In this document: positions 36,898-45,751 of the stretch, one piece after another
How positions within the stretch are numbered: the stretch's first letter is position 1
Layout: each line of letters starts with the position of its first letter
Assembly: GCA_003388505.1 (NCBI GenBank)
Contig: QQVO01000004.1
Span: 181,668-245,667, forward strand
DNA from: Planctomycetota bacterium
GTDB taxonomy: Bacteria; Planctomycetota; Planctomycetia; Planctomycetales; Planctomycetaceae
DNA: 64,000 nt
Reading direction: 5' to 3'
Position numbers and translations under genes: made by a program
The notes under the pieces: model-generated
The model's database searches: none
Seen by the model: only the letters and a program-made list of their open reading frames with translations
Told to the model about the DNA's origin: nothing

Positions 36898-36936
36898 CTG
36901 CACCGGAAGGACGCACTTTGTGGTGTGTCCGTGCAG
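36898..36936 (+). promoter_or_regulatory. Two-stem hairpin in the rpsA leader
   Basis: Outer stem CTGCAC (36898-36903) pairs with GTGCAG (36931-36936). Inner stem GGACGCAC (36909-36916) pairs with GTGTGTCC (36923-36930) around TTTGTG, with one G-U pair. An unpaired CGGAA lies on the 5' side. It is 260 bases before the rpsA ATG; S1 genes are often autoregulated through leader RNA, so it is a candidate element. Confidence 0.4.
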
Positions 36937-37195
36937 GGTGGACCGAACCTTTAACCCCCCACGTCAACCGCCGTTCCTCTCGCGTGTCTCCTCTTCAGCG
37001 AGATGCGCTCCTTCGATCTTCATTGACGAATCCGGTGAGCACGCAGGGCGCCGGCGAGGACGAGGTGGACGCAAAAAGTCCGGGCAGAATCGCACTGCAC
37101 CGCTTGCGAATCCAGGCGAAACGCCCTCGCTTTCCGGCGCGCCATGAGACGCACCCGGCCTGCGAACGTCCGGCGAGAGGAACTCAGGAACCCGT

Positions 37196-39133
37196 ATGGT
37201 CGATCGTAATCTTATTCGTGAATTCCAGGTTGACGACAACGAACTGGAGCAACAATTCGGCGAGGCGCTCAATGAGATCGGCGGCGAAGACGCTGAAATG
37301 GATCTCATGTACGACGAGACCTCGCGCTCCTTCGACGCGAACCAGATCGTCAAAGGCGTCGTTCTCCGCGTCAACGACGGCGAAGTGCTCGTTGACATCG
37401 GTTACAAGAGCGAAGGCACAATCCCCGTCGAGGAGTGGCCCGAAGAGGAACCGGTCCCGTCCGTCGGAGAAACCGTAGAAGTCCTCCTCGAAGAGATCGA
37501 AGACGACTTCGGTCTGCTGCTCCTTTCCAAGCGAAAGGCCGACCGCGCCCGCGACTGGGAGGCCGTCACCTCTCAGCACGACGAAGGGGACGTCGTCACC
37601 GGAAAGGTGATCCGCAAGATCAAGGGAGGACTGCTCGTCAACATCGGCGAGAACGCCAACGAATCCGGCAGCCGGGGCGTCAACGTTTTCCTGCCCGCCA
37701 GCCAGGTCGACATCCGTCGCCCGTCGGATATCGGAGAGTACGTCGGCAAGGAGATCGAGTGCGTCATCCTCAAGATCGACGAATCGCGAAAAAACATCGT
37801 CGTTTCAAGGCGCAAGCTGATCGAAGACCAGCGCGCCGAACTCAAGCGCAAGCTGCTTGAGGAACTGGAGGAAGGCCAACTGCGGTCCGGTCTGGTCAAG
37901 AACATCGCCGACTTCGGCGCGTTCGTCGACCTCGGAGGCATCGATGGGCTGCTGCACATCACCGATATGAGCTACAGTCGGATCGGCCACCCCTCCGAAA
38001 TGGTCAAGATCGACGACGAGATCGAGATCGTCATCCTCAATGTCGACCGCGAGAAGGAAAAAGTCGCCCTCGGCTTGAAGCAGAAGTACCCCAGCCCCTG
38101 GGAGAACATCGAGACCAAGTACCCCGTCGGCTCGCGCATCAAGGGCGAAGTCGTCAACGTCATGTCCTACGGAGCCTTTGTCAAACTGGAAGACGGCATC
38201 GAAGGGCTGGTCCACATCAGCGAGATGTCGTGGACCAAGCGCATCAGCCACCCCAACGAACTCGTCCATATCGGGGACGAAGTCGAAGTGGTCGTGTTGG
38301 GCATCAACACCGACAAGCAGGAGATTTCGCTGGGCATGAAGCAGACCCAGCCCAATCCCTGGGACGACGTCGCGACCAAATACCCCGAGGGCACTCGCGT
38401 CAAAGGCGTGGTCCGCAACCTCACCAACTATGGCGCCTTCATCGAACTTGAAGAGGGCGTCGACGGACTGCTCCACGTCAGCGACATGTCCTGGACCCGC
38501 AAAATCTCGCACGCCAACGAGATGCTCAAGAAGGGAGACGAGATCGAGTGCATCGTTCTCAACGTCGACGACGACCGCAAACGCATCGCGCTCGGACTGA
38601 AGCAACTCGACGAGGATCCCTGGGATTCTCGGATTCCCGACAACTATCAACCCGGTTCGGTGGTCAAGGGCACGGTCACAAAGATCACCAATTTCGGCGT
38701 CTTCGTGGAACTCGAACAGGAACTCGAAGGCCTCCTGCACATTTCGGAACTCGCCAGCCACAAAGTGGCGAACCCCGAGGACGAGGTGCAGATCGGCGAA
38801 GAGATCGAAGTTCGCATTCTGCGGATCGATCAGGACGATCGGAAGATCGGACTCAGTCGCCGCCTCGAAGCCACCGACGAGGAAATCGCCGAAGCGGCCG
38901 CCGGAACCGGCACGTCGACGCGCGAGGAACTCAAGGGCGGCATGGGCGAAGGCTCCGGGCCCCTCTTCTCCATGGAATCCGTCAAGCAGACCGAAGAAGC
39001 GGAATCGGAAGCCGAGTCCGGCGGTGAGCCCACCGGCGAGGAGAAACCGGCTCAGGAGGCCGAATCCGATTCCTCCGGCGACGACGAAATGGACGCCGAG
39101 GAAAGCCAGGAAAAGCCGGAAACTGAAGCCTGA
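37196..39133 (+). CDS. rpsA: 30S ribosomal protein S1
   Basis: Binds mRNA and helps ribosome docking. The 645-residue product carries six S1 domains at about residues 50-113, 133-206, 229-297, 314-382, 401-469 and 488-556. Domains 3-6 show the strong VxNxxxxGxFVxL...GLxHISxMSW pattern (DFGAFVDLGGIDGLLHITDMSY and related). Domain 2 contains an extra loop, ENANESGSRGVN. A tail of about 85 residues after the last domain is very acidic (EESQEKPETEA). An AGGA site lies about eight bases before the ATG. A long structured leader precedes it and a hairpin terminator follows. Confidence 0.96.
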   Translation: MVDRNLIREFQVDDNELEQQFGEALNEIGGEDAEMDLMYDETSRSFDANQIVKGVVLRVNDGEVLVDIGYKSEGTIPVEEWPEEEPVPSVGETVEVLLEEIEDDFGLLLLSKRKADRARDWEAVTSQHDEGDVVTGKVIRKIKGGLLVNIGENANESGSRGVNVFLPASQVDIRRPSDIGEYVGKEIECVILKIDESRKNIVVSRRKLIEDQRAELKRKLLEELEEGQLRSGLVKNIADFGAFVDLGGIDGLLHITDMSYSRIGHPSEMVKIDDEIEIVILNVDREKEKVALGLKQKYPSPWENIETKYPVGSRIKGEVVNVMSYGAFVKLEDGIEGLVHISEMSWTKRISHPNELVHIGDEVEVVVLGINTDKQEISLGMKQTQPNPWDDVATKYPEGTRVKGVVRNLTNYGAFIELEEGVDGLLHVSDMSWTRKISHANEMLKKGDEIECIVLNVDDDRKRIALGLKQLDEDPWDSRIPDNYQPGSVVKGTVTKITNFGVFVELEQELEGLLHISELASHKVANPEDEVQIGEEIEVRILRIDQDDRKIGLSRRLEATDEEIAEAAAGTGTSTREELKGGMGEGSGPLFSMESVKQTEEAESEAESGGEPTGEEKPAQEAESDSSGDDEMDAEESQEKPETEA

Positions 39134-39199
39134 GCGAGCCCGCACGTCCAAAACGTCGGTTCGCTGATCTTCGTGTTCGTCACAATCTGAATCTTCGAC

Positions 39200-39231
39200 A
39201 ACGGCCGTGCAGCACTCGCTGCACGGCCGTT
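39200..39231 (+). terminator. Terminator hairpin after rpsA
   Basis: AACGGCCGTGCAG (39200-39212) and CTGCACGGCCGTT (39219-39231) are perfect 13-base arms around CACTCG, 67 bases after the rpsA stop. The stem is the strongest simple hairpin in the window. There is no long T run. Confidence 0.7.
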
Positions 39232-39370
39232 ACGACTGCGCCAGTCTGCCATCGATAAAGATTGCGCTGCTTTCCCAGCTTACTTGCGTCCAGTCCGCTT
39301 GCCCCCCTCGTCGATAGTCTCCGTAGCACGCTGAGGTCCGTCTCAAGAACGTCGCATGGTTTCAAACCTC

Positions 39371-39397
39371 GTTTAGCCGCGACCCGCAGGGGAGCGC
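39371..39397. repeat. Family B core repeat (GCCGCGACCCGCAGGG), copy 1
   Basis: GTTTAGCCGCGACCCGCAGG followed by GGAGCGC matches other copies near 50465, 52952 and 56116, and shortened forms at 47961 and 55428. It lies in the 418-base gap between rpsA and the sigma factor gene. Confidence 0.65.
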
Positions 39398-39551
39398 TCC
39401 ACTTCGAGTTGCAGGCAAGAATTACGCATCACCAGTGCGCCAATTCTGAAACGGACCACTTAGGGAATGACGCCAGGGCCGTCGGCCCGCGGAATGACTC
39501 CGCTGATCCACTCGCTTTTCCCCCGGACCACGGACTATCGCAATACCTTCT

Positions 39552-40391
39552 ATGCAAAACACCACGCGCCGAAGAATCTCGCGTTCTGTCCAATCACCAC
39601 TCGAAACGTACTTGAGGGAAATCAATGGGACTGCACTTCTGACCGCCGAAGAGGAGAAGGAACTCTCGTATCGCATCTCCGACGGCGACCAGAGCGCCCG
39701 CGACCGCATGGTCCGCGCCAACCTGCGGCTGGTGGTCAACATCGCACGCGGATACGTCGGAAAAGGCCTCCCCCTCCAGGATCTGATCGAAGAAGGCAAC
39801 CTTGGACTGCTCCGCGCCGTCGAAGGCTTCGATCCCACGATGAACACCCGCTTCAGCACCTATGCCAGTTACTGGATCAAGCAGTCCATCAAGCGGGCCC
39901 TCATCAATTCGGCGAAGACCATTCGCATCCCGGCGTACATGGTCGAATTGCTCTCCAAGTGGCGCCGCGCCACGGCCAAACTGCAGGACGCACTCGGCCG
40001 CACGCCCACTCCCGAGGAAGTCGCCCGAGAACTGGAGCTGCCCCCCAAGAAACTGAAAATCGTCAAAAAGGCGATTCAGCTCTACAACTCGACACCCCCC
40101 TCCGACCTTTCCGAGAGCAACTGGTCGCTCGGCGAAATGATCGCCGACGAGCGACAGAAAGGGCCCGAGGACGAACTGCTCGACAACGACAACCTCAAGC
40201 ACGTCCTCCAACTGCTCGAAAAGATGGAGTCGCGCGAAGCGCTCATTCTCCGCATGCGGTACGGACTCGACGACGGAGAGCCGCGCACCCTCAAGGAAAT
40301 CGGAGAATCCCTGGGGCTCACGCGCGAACGGGTCCGTCAGATCGAAAACGAGGCGCTCGAGAAGCTGAACAAAGGCCTGCTCGGCGAGTAG
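39552..40391 (+). CDS. Sigma-70 family factor, short RpoD/SigA-like form
   Basis: The 279-residue product covers sigma regions 1.2 (about residues 15-47, SPLETYLREINGTALLTAEEE), 2 (50-122, including NLRLVVNIARGYVGKGLPLQDLIEEGN and YASYWIKQSI), 3 (130-200) and 4 (215-275, TLKEIGESLGLTRERVRQIENEAL). Region 1.1 and the non-conserved region of large RpoD are absent. High match to the -10/-35 readers suggests it recognises primary-type promoters. It could be the main sigma or a group 2 form; a second RpoD elsewhere in the genome would settle this. No ribosome site is obvious. Confidence 0.88.
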   Translation: MQNTTRRRISRSVQSPLETYLREINGTALLTAEEEKELSYRISDGDQSARDRMVRANLRLVVNIARGYVGKGLPLQDLIEEGNLGLLRAVEGFDPTMNTRFSTYASYWIKQSIKRALINSAKTIRIPAYMVELLSKWRRATAKLQDALGRTPTPEEVARELELPPKKLKIVKKAIQLYNSTPPSDLSESNWSLGEMIADERQKGPEDELLDNDNLKHVLQLLEKMESREALILRMRYGLDDGEPRTLKEIGESLGLTRERVRQIENEALEKLNKGLLGE

Positions 40392-40405
40392 AGCAAACTG
40401 CTCTA
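40389..40405 (+). terminator. Tight hairpin overlapping the sigma factor stop codon
   Basis: TAGAGCA (40389-40395) and TGCTCTA (40399-40405) are perfect arms around AAC; the first arm starts with the TAG stop codon. A one-mismatch copy is at 51752-51768, so it belongs to a dispersed family and may be a terminator. Confidence 0.45.
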
Positions 40406-40499
40406 CCGTGTGTCCGCGTCGAATGGTTTTTCGAGTGACGACGGCGAGATTCCGCGAGACAGATTATCAACATGGATTCACAACGCGTTCGAAGCCGCG

Positions 40500-41777
40500 T
40501 CAGGCGAGGCGGGCCTTGTCGGAGATGTCTTTCCGGCACCAGGCCCCCTCCCAGCGGATGCACTTCACTCCCGTGTAAGCCTTCCGCTTCGCGTCCGAAA
40601 TGTCCCGTCCCAGCGCGGTCACGCCCAGCACGCGGCCGCCGCTGGTGACGACCTGGTCGCCCTGCCGGGACGTGCCAGCGTGAAAGACCTTCGTCTCAGA
40701 CAGTGCCGCAGCCTCCGGCAATCCGCGAATCACCCGGCCCTTCTCGTAATCCCCCGGGTATCCTTCCGAAGCCATCACCACGCAAACCGCCGGACGTTCG
40801 TCCCACTCGAGTTCGGCAAACTCGTGCAGCCCCCCGCTCGTCGCCGCCCACATCAGGTCGAACAGGTCAGACTTCAGCCGCATCAGCACCGGCTGCGCTT
40901 CGGGGTCTCCCAGTCGCACGTTGAATTCGAGCACCTTGATGCCCTGCGAGGTCAGCATCAGGCCCGCGTAGAGTACGCCTGTGTATTCCGCTCCCTCCTT
41001 CCGCATCGTGTGCACCAGCGGAATCAGGATCCGGTGGATCACCTCGTCCATCACTTCCGGTGTGGCGATGGGGGTCGGACTGTACGCGCCCATCCCGCCG
41101 GTATTCGGCCCCCTGTCGCCGTCATGCGCGGCCTTGTGGTCCTGTGACGGTTCCAGCGTTACGATCGTTCGTCCATCCACGATCGCCAGCACGCTCAATT
41201 CCTGACCGTTCAGTCGCTCCTCGATCATGATGCGATCCCCCGCCGCGCCGAACTGCCGTTCCACCATCATCTCGCGAACCGCCTTCACCGCCTCCTCGCG
41301 ATTCCGGCAGACCACCACCCCCTTGCCCGCCGCCAGACCGTCCGCCTTGACCACCAGCGGAGTCTCTTCCCGCTCGTCGAGATAGCGGAGCGCGTCGTCA
41401 ACGTCCGTGAATGATGAAAAATCGGCCGTCGGCACGTTCGCCCGCCGCATCATCGTCTTGGCAAACGTCTTGCTCCCTTCCAGCCGCGCCGCCGACCGCG
41501 TCGGTCCGAAGATTCTCAATCCGGCAGAGCGAAACGCATCCACCACACCCTCCACAAGCGGCGCTTCCGGCCCGACCACAGTCAGGTTGATCCCGGTCTC
41601 CTTCGCGAAGCGGATCAGCCGCTCGGTGTCGGTCGCGTTGATGTCCACGTTCCGCGCGTCGACTTCAGTCCCCGCATTCCCCGGCGCGCAAAACACCTGC
41701 GTCACCTTCGGAGACTGCGCAAGCTTCCACGCGATCGCATGCTCTCGGCCTCCCTGGCCGATCACCAGAACCTGCAT
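40500..41777 (-). CDS. purD: Phosphoribosylamine-glycine ligase
   Basis: Second step of purine synthesis: joins phosphoribosylamine and glycine with ATP. The 425-residue product has MQVLVIGQGGREHAIAWKLAQS at the start, VVKADGLAAGKGVVVC in the ATP-grasp domain near residue 140, NTGGMGAYSP near 215, and FNVRLGDPEAQPVL near 285, all GARS signatures. The start has GAGGAG about ten bases upstream and an extended -10 promoter at 41841-41849. It is isolated from other purine genes. Confidence 0.97.
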   Translation of the reverse strand: MQVLVIGQGGREHAIAWKLAQSPKVTQVFCAPGNAGTEVDARNVDINATDTERLIRFAKETGINLTVVGPEAPLVEGVVDAFRSAGLRIFGPTRSAARLEGSKTFAKTMMRRANVPTADFSSFTDVDDALRYLDEREETPLVVKADGLAAGKGVVVCRNREEAVKAVREMMVERQFGAAGDRIMIEERLNGQELSVLAIVDGRTIVTLEPSQDHKAAHDGDRGPNTGGMGAYSPTPIATPEVMDEVIHRILIPLVHTMRKEGAEYTGVLYAGLMLTSQGIKVLEFNVRLGDPEAQPVLMRLKSDLFDLMWAATSGGLHEFAELEWDERPAVCVVMASEGYPGDYEKGRVIRGLPEAAALSETKVFHAGTSRQGDQVVTSGGRVLGVTALGRDISDAKRKAYTGVKCIRWEGAWCRKDISDKARLA

Positions 41778-41840
41778 CGATCTAGACTCCTCACCGCAAC
41801 CGCGGCGAACACCGATTGAATGAATCTCTCTTGCGAAATA

Positions 41841-41849
41841 AGTATATCA
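41841..41849 (-). promoter_or_regulatory. Extended -10 promoter of purD
   Basis: On the minus strand TGATATACT gives TG one base before TATACT, the extended -10 pattern, 64 bases upstream of the purD ATG. The -35 region is weak, as is common with extended -10 sites. Confidence 0.45.
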
Positions 41850-41906
41850 GCGTCGCACAACACAAGACAGGATTGCACGAGGAGCCCAGCGCGGCCTCCG
41901 GCCGCA

Positions 41907-41991
41907 ACCGATGTAGCCGACTCGCTCCGCCGAGTCGGATGTTTACAACGTGGAATCTGCTACATCCGAAGTCTGCGCACCACGCGAAACT
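41907..41991. repeat. Family A extended repeat, copy 5 (about 85 bases)
   Basis: ACCGATGTAG, hairpin arms CCGACTC (41917-41923) and GAGTCGG (41932-41938), then a tail ending CGCACCACGCGAAAC. It lies in the 550-base divergent gap between purD and the FG-GAP gene; apart from the purD promoter I see nothing else in that gap. Confidence 0.75.
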
Positions 41992-42327
41992 TCCCGCCCT
42001 CAGCAGCACAATGAGACGCGAAAAACAGACAACATCGAACCTTCCCGCTTCTCGTGGCCATCTCGCCGCATCGTTCGCAGACGTCTGCCAACCGGTTCAC
42101 TTCGGTGAAGAGCAGTAGCACGCTGGCATTTCCGCATGCTCCGGCACTCCTGTTCGCGATCGCTGGGTAACTTGTGGATGAATGCAAGTCCAATCAAAGC
42201 CAGCCACCGTGATTACAGGTTCTCGAAAAAAAACTGGTGCTGCGAAGCCCCTCTGATTCAGCCCCCCCCACCGTCGATCCGCACGACACGCTTGACGCGC
42301 CCGCAGCCCAATCTCGACGATCCCTTC

Positions 42328-44766
42328 ATGAATCCCACATCCATCTCCGCCGTAGTGACGACCCTCCTCCTTTCCACTGTGGCAACCGCCGAAGATCCCC
42401 CGCGCTGGAGCGCCGACACCAGTCATCGCCTGCTCGTGAAAGTTCCCCCCGTTGCGATTGAGGGGCGCGACCGGGATGAACATCCCGCCGAATTTCAGTT
42501 CCTTCCGGGCGAACACCTGCCGGAGGGCCGGCGCATCGATGTCGCGTCGCTGCAGGTCGTTCGTTATGACCAGTTGACCGGGGAATCGGTCATGGACGGC
42601 AACTACGCCTATGGCCGGACCGCTGCCGATCGCCCCTATCGTTGGTACGACGCGGCAGTCCCCTACCACTTCCCCGAGATGATCGAGGACGTCAGTCGCA
42701 CGGGCGGCGAGATCGTGCGGGAAGAACGAATTCGCGCAGGCTATTTCTTCAACGCCGTCGGCGACTGGAAAGCAGGGCGTCTCGTCTGGATGCATACCCA
42801 GCAGGGCAACTCCCCCTCGTTCTACGCCGTCTACTTCGATCTGCTTCCCGAAGGAGACGTTCCCGGTCAAATCCCGCCGCGCGGCTGGATCGGGGATGGA
42901 TTGATGCGCTGTGACGAACGCGGCGCGACCTCAACCGGAGCCGACCACTGCCGCATCGATCTCGATGATTGGGACGGTGACGGACTCATCGACATCATCG
43001 GCGGCGAACAAGACGGGCACGTCTTCGTCTGGCCCAACCGCGGCACACCCCACGAGCCGCTATTTCCCCTCAACCACTTCGTATTCGTTGCAGACGGGCT
43101 TCCGATCGATGCTGGCTCCGCGGCCGCCCCGAAGGTCGTGGACTGGAACGCCGACGGAGCAAAGGACCTCCTCGTCGGCGCGGAGTGGAATCGGATTCTG
43201 TTGTTTCTTAATCGCGGAACCGACCTCGATCGTCGTCTTGAATACGTCGGCCTCCTGCAATCCGACGGCGAAACGCTCACCCTCCCCATCGAGCCGCTCG
43301 CCCGGGGCAGCGAACAGGTCTTCAAACGCGACTACTACCCCGTTCTGGACACCGCCGACTGGGACAACGACGGCGACCTCGATCTCCTGGCCGGAGGCTA
43401 CGTCACCGGTCGGATTTACATCTACGAAAACACAGGCTCAGGTTCCGATGGCCTTCCCGTCCTCTCGCTCAAAGGTCCGCTCGAGGCCGACGGCGAACCG
43501 CTCAACGTCGGACACTGGTGCGCATCCCCATGCACCGCAGATTTCGACGCCGACGGCGACCTCGATCTCATGTCCGGCCATTTCCCGACGAACCACCTCC
43601 TCGGTCCGGCGCCCGAACGCGAATTCGAGTTCCTGCAGTTCTACGAAAACATCGCCGGCGACGATCGACCCGAGTATGCAAAACGTCCATTCCCCGTTCG
43701 CGGAGACTTCCCCCACGGTGCGCTCGCGACCCCTCGCGCAGCCGATTGGGACGCCGACGGCGACCTCGATCTCATCGTGAGTGCCCGCGAGAACCTGTTC
43801 CTCATCGAAAACCGTGGGACCGCGCAACAGCCGGAATTCATCGGCGACAGTCGCATGCTGATTCCCCGCTGGGGAAGTGCACCGATTCCAGCCGATCAGT
43901 TTCTCGATTGGAACCAAGACGGTCTGCCCGACATCTTCTCGCGAGGCCGGTACTCGGTCCGGCTCAACTCAGGCAAAGGCAATCCTTGGTCGTGGGACGA
44001 GGAAGTCCCCATCCTGCCGCCAGGCGAGTGGATTGCCCATCCCTCCGGTATCGGCGACGACTGGTTCTGGCCCTTCCTCGATGACTTTGACGACGACGGC
44101 CGCACCGACATCCTCTTCGGCGATTGGCACGGCCACATCTGGTTCCACAGAAATCTCACGACCGGAGAAACTCCCAGCTTCGATCTGGAAGGCGATCGCC
44201 TGCAATTGGTCGACGGCGAGACAATCAAGGTCGGTCCGGTGGGCAAAGACACCGGCGCCGATTTTGTAGCGTTGCAGGGAGCCCGGACCACCTTCACCGT
44301 CGCCGACTTCGATCGCGACGGCCGCCGCGACCTCGTCGTCGGCGATACCTACGGCAAAGTCCGCTTCTTTCGCAGAGCCGGCGATCAGGACCGAATGGCC
44401 TTCGAGCAACCGGTCGAACTCGGAGACCTCGGCATCCGACTCCTCGTCGACGCCGCCGACTGGAATGGCGACGGCCGGGACGATGTCATCGCCGGCGCAG
44501 TGAACGGTCGCGTCCGAGTCTTTATCAACGCCGGCACAGACCCCGTCCGTTTCGAGAAAGGCATCGACCCCAACCTCCCACCCATCCAGCAACCGCGGGT
44601 GCTGATGGTCGACCTCAACGGCGACGGCGACGAAGACCTCTTCCTCCCCAGCACACAGGGTGCCTGCTTCATCGAACGATCATTCCTCCAGCGCGGCTAT
44701 GCCACCGCCGAAGTCATCGCCGTCGAGCAAGCCCACACAACCCCCAAGCAAACCAACAACCCGTAG
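42328..44766 (+). CDS. Exported FG-GAP/VCBS repeat protein
   Basis: The 812-residue product has a signal peptide (MNPTSISAVVTTLLLSTVATA) followed, after a 190-residue unique N-terminal region, by about eight FG-GAP-type repeats with calcium-binding loops. Examples are DWDGDGLIDIIGGEQDG, DWNADGAKDLLVGAEW, DWDNDGDLDLLAGGYV, DFDADGDLDLMSGHF, DWDADGDLDLIVSARE, DFDDDGRTDILFGDW, DFDRDGRRDLVVGDTYG and DWNGDGRDDVIAGAVNG. This is an integrin-alpha-like beta-propeller for adhesion or binding outside the cell. The first 64 codons of the longest frame are dropped because the signal peptide starts at 42328. The ligand is unknown. Confidence 0.88.
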   Translation: MNPTSISAVVTTLLLSTVATAEDPPRWSADTSHRLLVKVPPVAIEGRDRDEHPAEFQFLPGEHLPEGRRIDVASLQVVRYDQLTGESVMDGNYAYGRTAADRPYRWYDAAVPYHFPEMIEDVSRTGGEIVREERIRAGYFFNAVGDWKAGRLVWMHTQQGNSPSFYAVYFDLLPEGDVPGQIPPRGWIGDGLMRCDERGATSTGADHCRIDLDDWDGDGLIDIIGGEQDGHVFVWPNRGTPHEPLFPLNHFVFVADGLPIDAGSAAAPKVVDWNADGAKDLLVGAEWNRILLFLNRGTDLDRRLEYVGLLQSDGETLTLPIEPLARGSEQVFKRDYYPVLDTADWDNDGDLDLLAGGYVTGRIYIYENTGSGSDGLPVLSLKGPLEADGEPLNVGHWCASPCTADFDADGDLDLMSGHFPTNHLLGPAPEREFEFLQFYENIAGDDRPEYAKRPFPVRGDFPHGALATPRAADWDADGDLDLIVSARENLFLIENRGTAQQPEFIGDSRMLIPRWGSAPIPADQFLDWNQDGLPDIFSRGRYSVRLNSGKGNPWSWDEEVPILPPGEWIAHPSGIGDDWFWPFLDDFDDDGRTDILFGDWHGHIWFHRNLTTGETPSFDLEGDRLQLVDGETIKVGPVGKDTGADFVALQGARTTFTVADFDRDGRRDLVVGDTYGKVRFFRRAGDQDRMAFEQPVELGDLGIRLLVDAADWNGDGRDDVIAGAVNGRVRVFINAGTDPVRFEKGIDPNLPPIQQPRVLMVDLNGDGDEDLFLPSTQGACFIERSFLQRGYATAEVIAVEQAHTTPKQTNNP

Positions 44767-44786
44767 CCCGGCCTTCCACGGCCGGG
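44767..44786 (+). terminator. Terminator hairpin after the FG-GAP gene
   Basis: CCCGGCC (44767-44773) and GGCCGGG (44780-44786) are perfect arms around TTCCAC, immediately after the stop codon. It may serve both this gene and the convergent gene at 44825-45364. Confidence 0.6.
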
Positions 44787-44824
44787 TAATCTGCGCCCTC
44801 ACTCCCCCCCCGGCAAGCCTCCGG

Positions 44825-45364
44825 CTACAACTCCGGAAAAAAACCACGTTCCCGCAGCTCCTGGATGTTGCCCGGCGCGCTTTGCATGATCCGCTCAGCC
44901 GCATACCGCAGCACGGCCAACCGCGCCAGTCCGTGCGGGGCCGTCAGAATCGCGACGCGATCTTCGTCTTCAGAGTCAAGTCGCCGATTCAGCCGGCTGA
45001 CCGCTTCCTCCTGGCTGTCGCTCACCAGTTCAGGCGCGCCCGGAATGTTCTCCAGTTTCAGTTGCGAAAACGCAGCCGTGCGCGAGAGCAGAAACGACGC
45101 CACCCCCTCCGTCTCCGGATCGTCGAAGAACCCCTCAAACGCCGGATGATCGCTCTGCGGAGTGATAATCATCGGCCGCGTCACCTTCACTTCGCCCCGC
45201 GTAATCTCCACCGTCTCACCCGGCCGGGCCGCGTCCTCGACGACGAAGTAAGGCAACTCCGACTCGCCGAACGTAAACAATCCATACTCGACCGGACGCG
45301 CCACACGCACCGACTCCCATGCCGCACGAAAGCGTTCTTCTGCGCCGTATGGTCCCCACGACAT
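44825..45364 (-). CDS. Conserved-looking protein of unknown function
   Basis: The 179-residue product begins MSWGPYGAEERFRAAWESVR, has VEYGLFTFGESELPYFVVEDAARPGETVEITRGEVKVTRPMIITP in the first half (beta-rich, likely a compact fold), and ends in helices with LARLAVLRYAAERIMQSAPGNIQELRERGFFPEL. It is cytoplasmic with no signal or membrane segment. The start at 45364 is chosen because the region before it is Arg-rich and lacks similarity in character. I do not recognise the family. The convergent neighbour ends 58 bases away. Confidence 0.65.
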   Translation of the reverse strand: MSWGPYGAEERFRAAWESVRVARPVEYGLFTFGESELPYFVVEDAARPGETVEITRGEVKVTRPMIITPQSDHPAFEGFFDDPETEGVASFLLSRTAAFSQLKLENIPGAPELVSDSQEEAVSRLNRRLDSEDEDRVAILTAPHGLARLAVLRYAAERIMQSAPGNIQELRERGFFPEL

Positions 45365-45609
45365 TCGCCGTCCTCGTTTCGATACCGCAAATCCGGAGAG
45401 TCCATCCCAAGCCGCGCGAAGACTTCGCCGGTTCACAGCAGACGGACTTCATCCGACAGTTGAGTCGATTCGAACACTCAGCACAACCCGCTCCCGAGTC
45501 TTGACAATTTCCAACACGATCGCAACAACAGGCGCATGACGGCGGACCCGGCCGCTGATGCGCTTCGCGAATCAGCGTCGACGATCTGTGTCAGCGCATA
45601 TTGCACCGT

Positions 45610-45651
45610 TTAACGCCCACGGGTTAACGCCCACGGGCCGCGTCCCGTGGG
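45610..45651. repeat. Tandem 14-base repeat leading into a perfect hairpin
   Basis: TTAACGCCCACGGG occurs twice in exact tandem (45610-45623, 45624-45637). The second copy's CCCACGGG pairs with CCCGTGGG (45644-45651) around CCGCGT. It is about 100 bases upstream of the Lys-rich protein gene. Confidence 0.7.
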
Positions 45652-45751
45652 TCACGCGAAATAGTGTGACGCTCCCGACGTCAAGTCGCGGTCCAGCCAA
45701 CCCGAAAACAAAGCCCTGACAGGGCGCTAGCGCAGCCAGGAGTGACCAGCC

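Noticed and set aside
36918..37478. Frame overlapping the rpsA leader and start
   Set aside because: It runs into rpsA out of frame, lacks a ribosome site and shows no conserved character.
37805..39151. 448-codon open frame antisense to rpsA
   Set aside because: The repeated pattern in the frame is only the complement of the repeated S1 domains.
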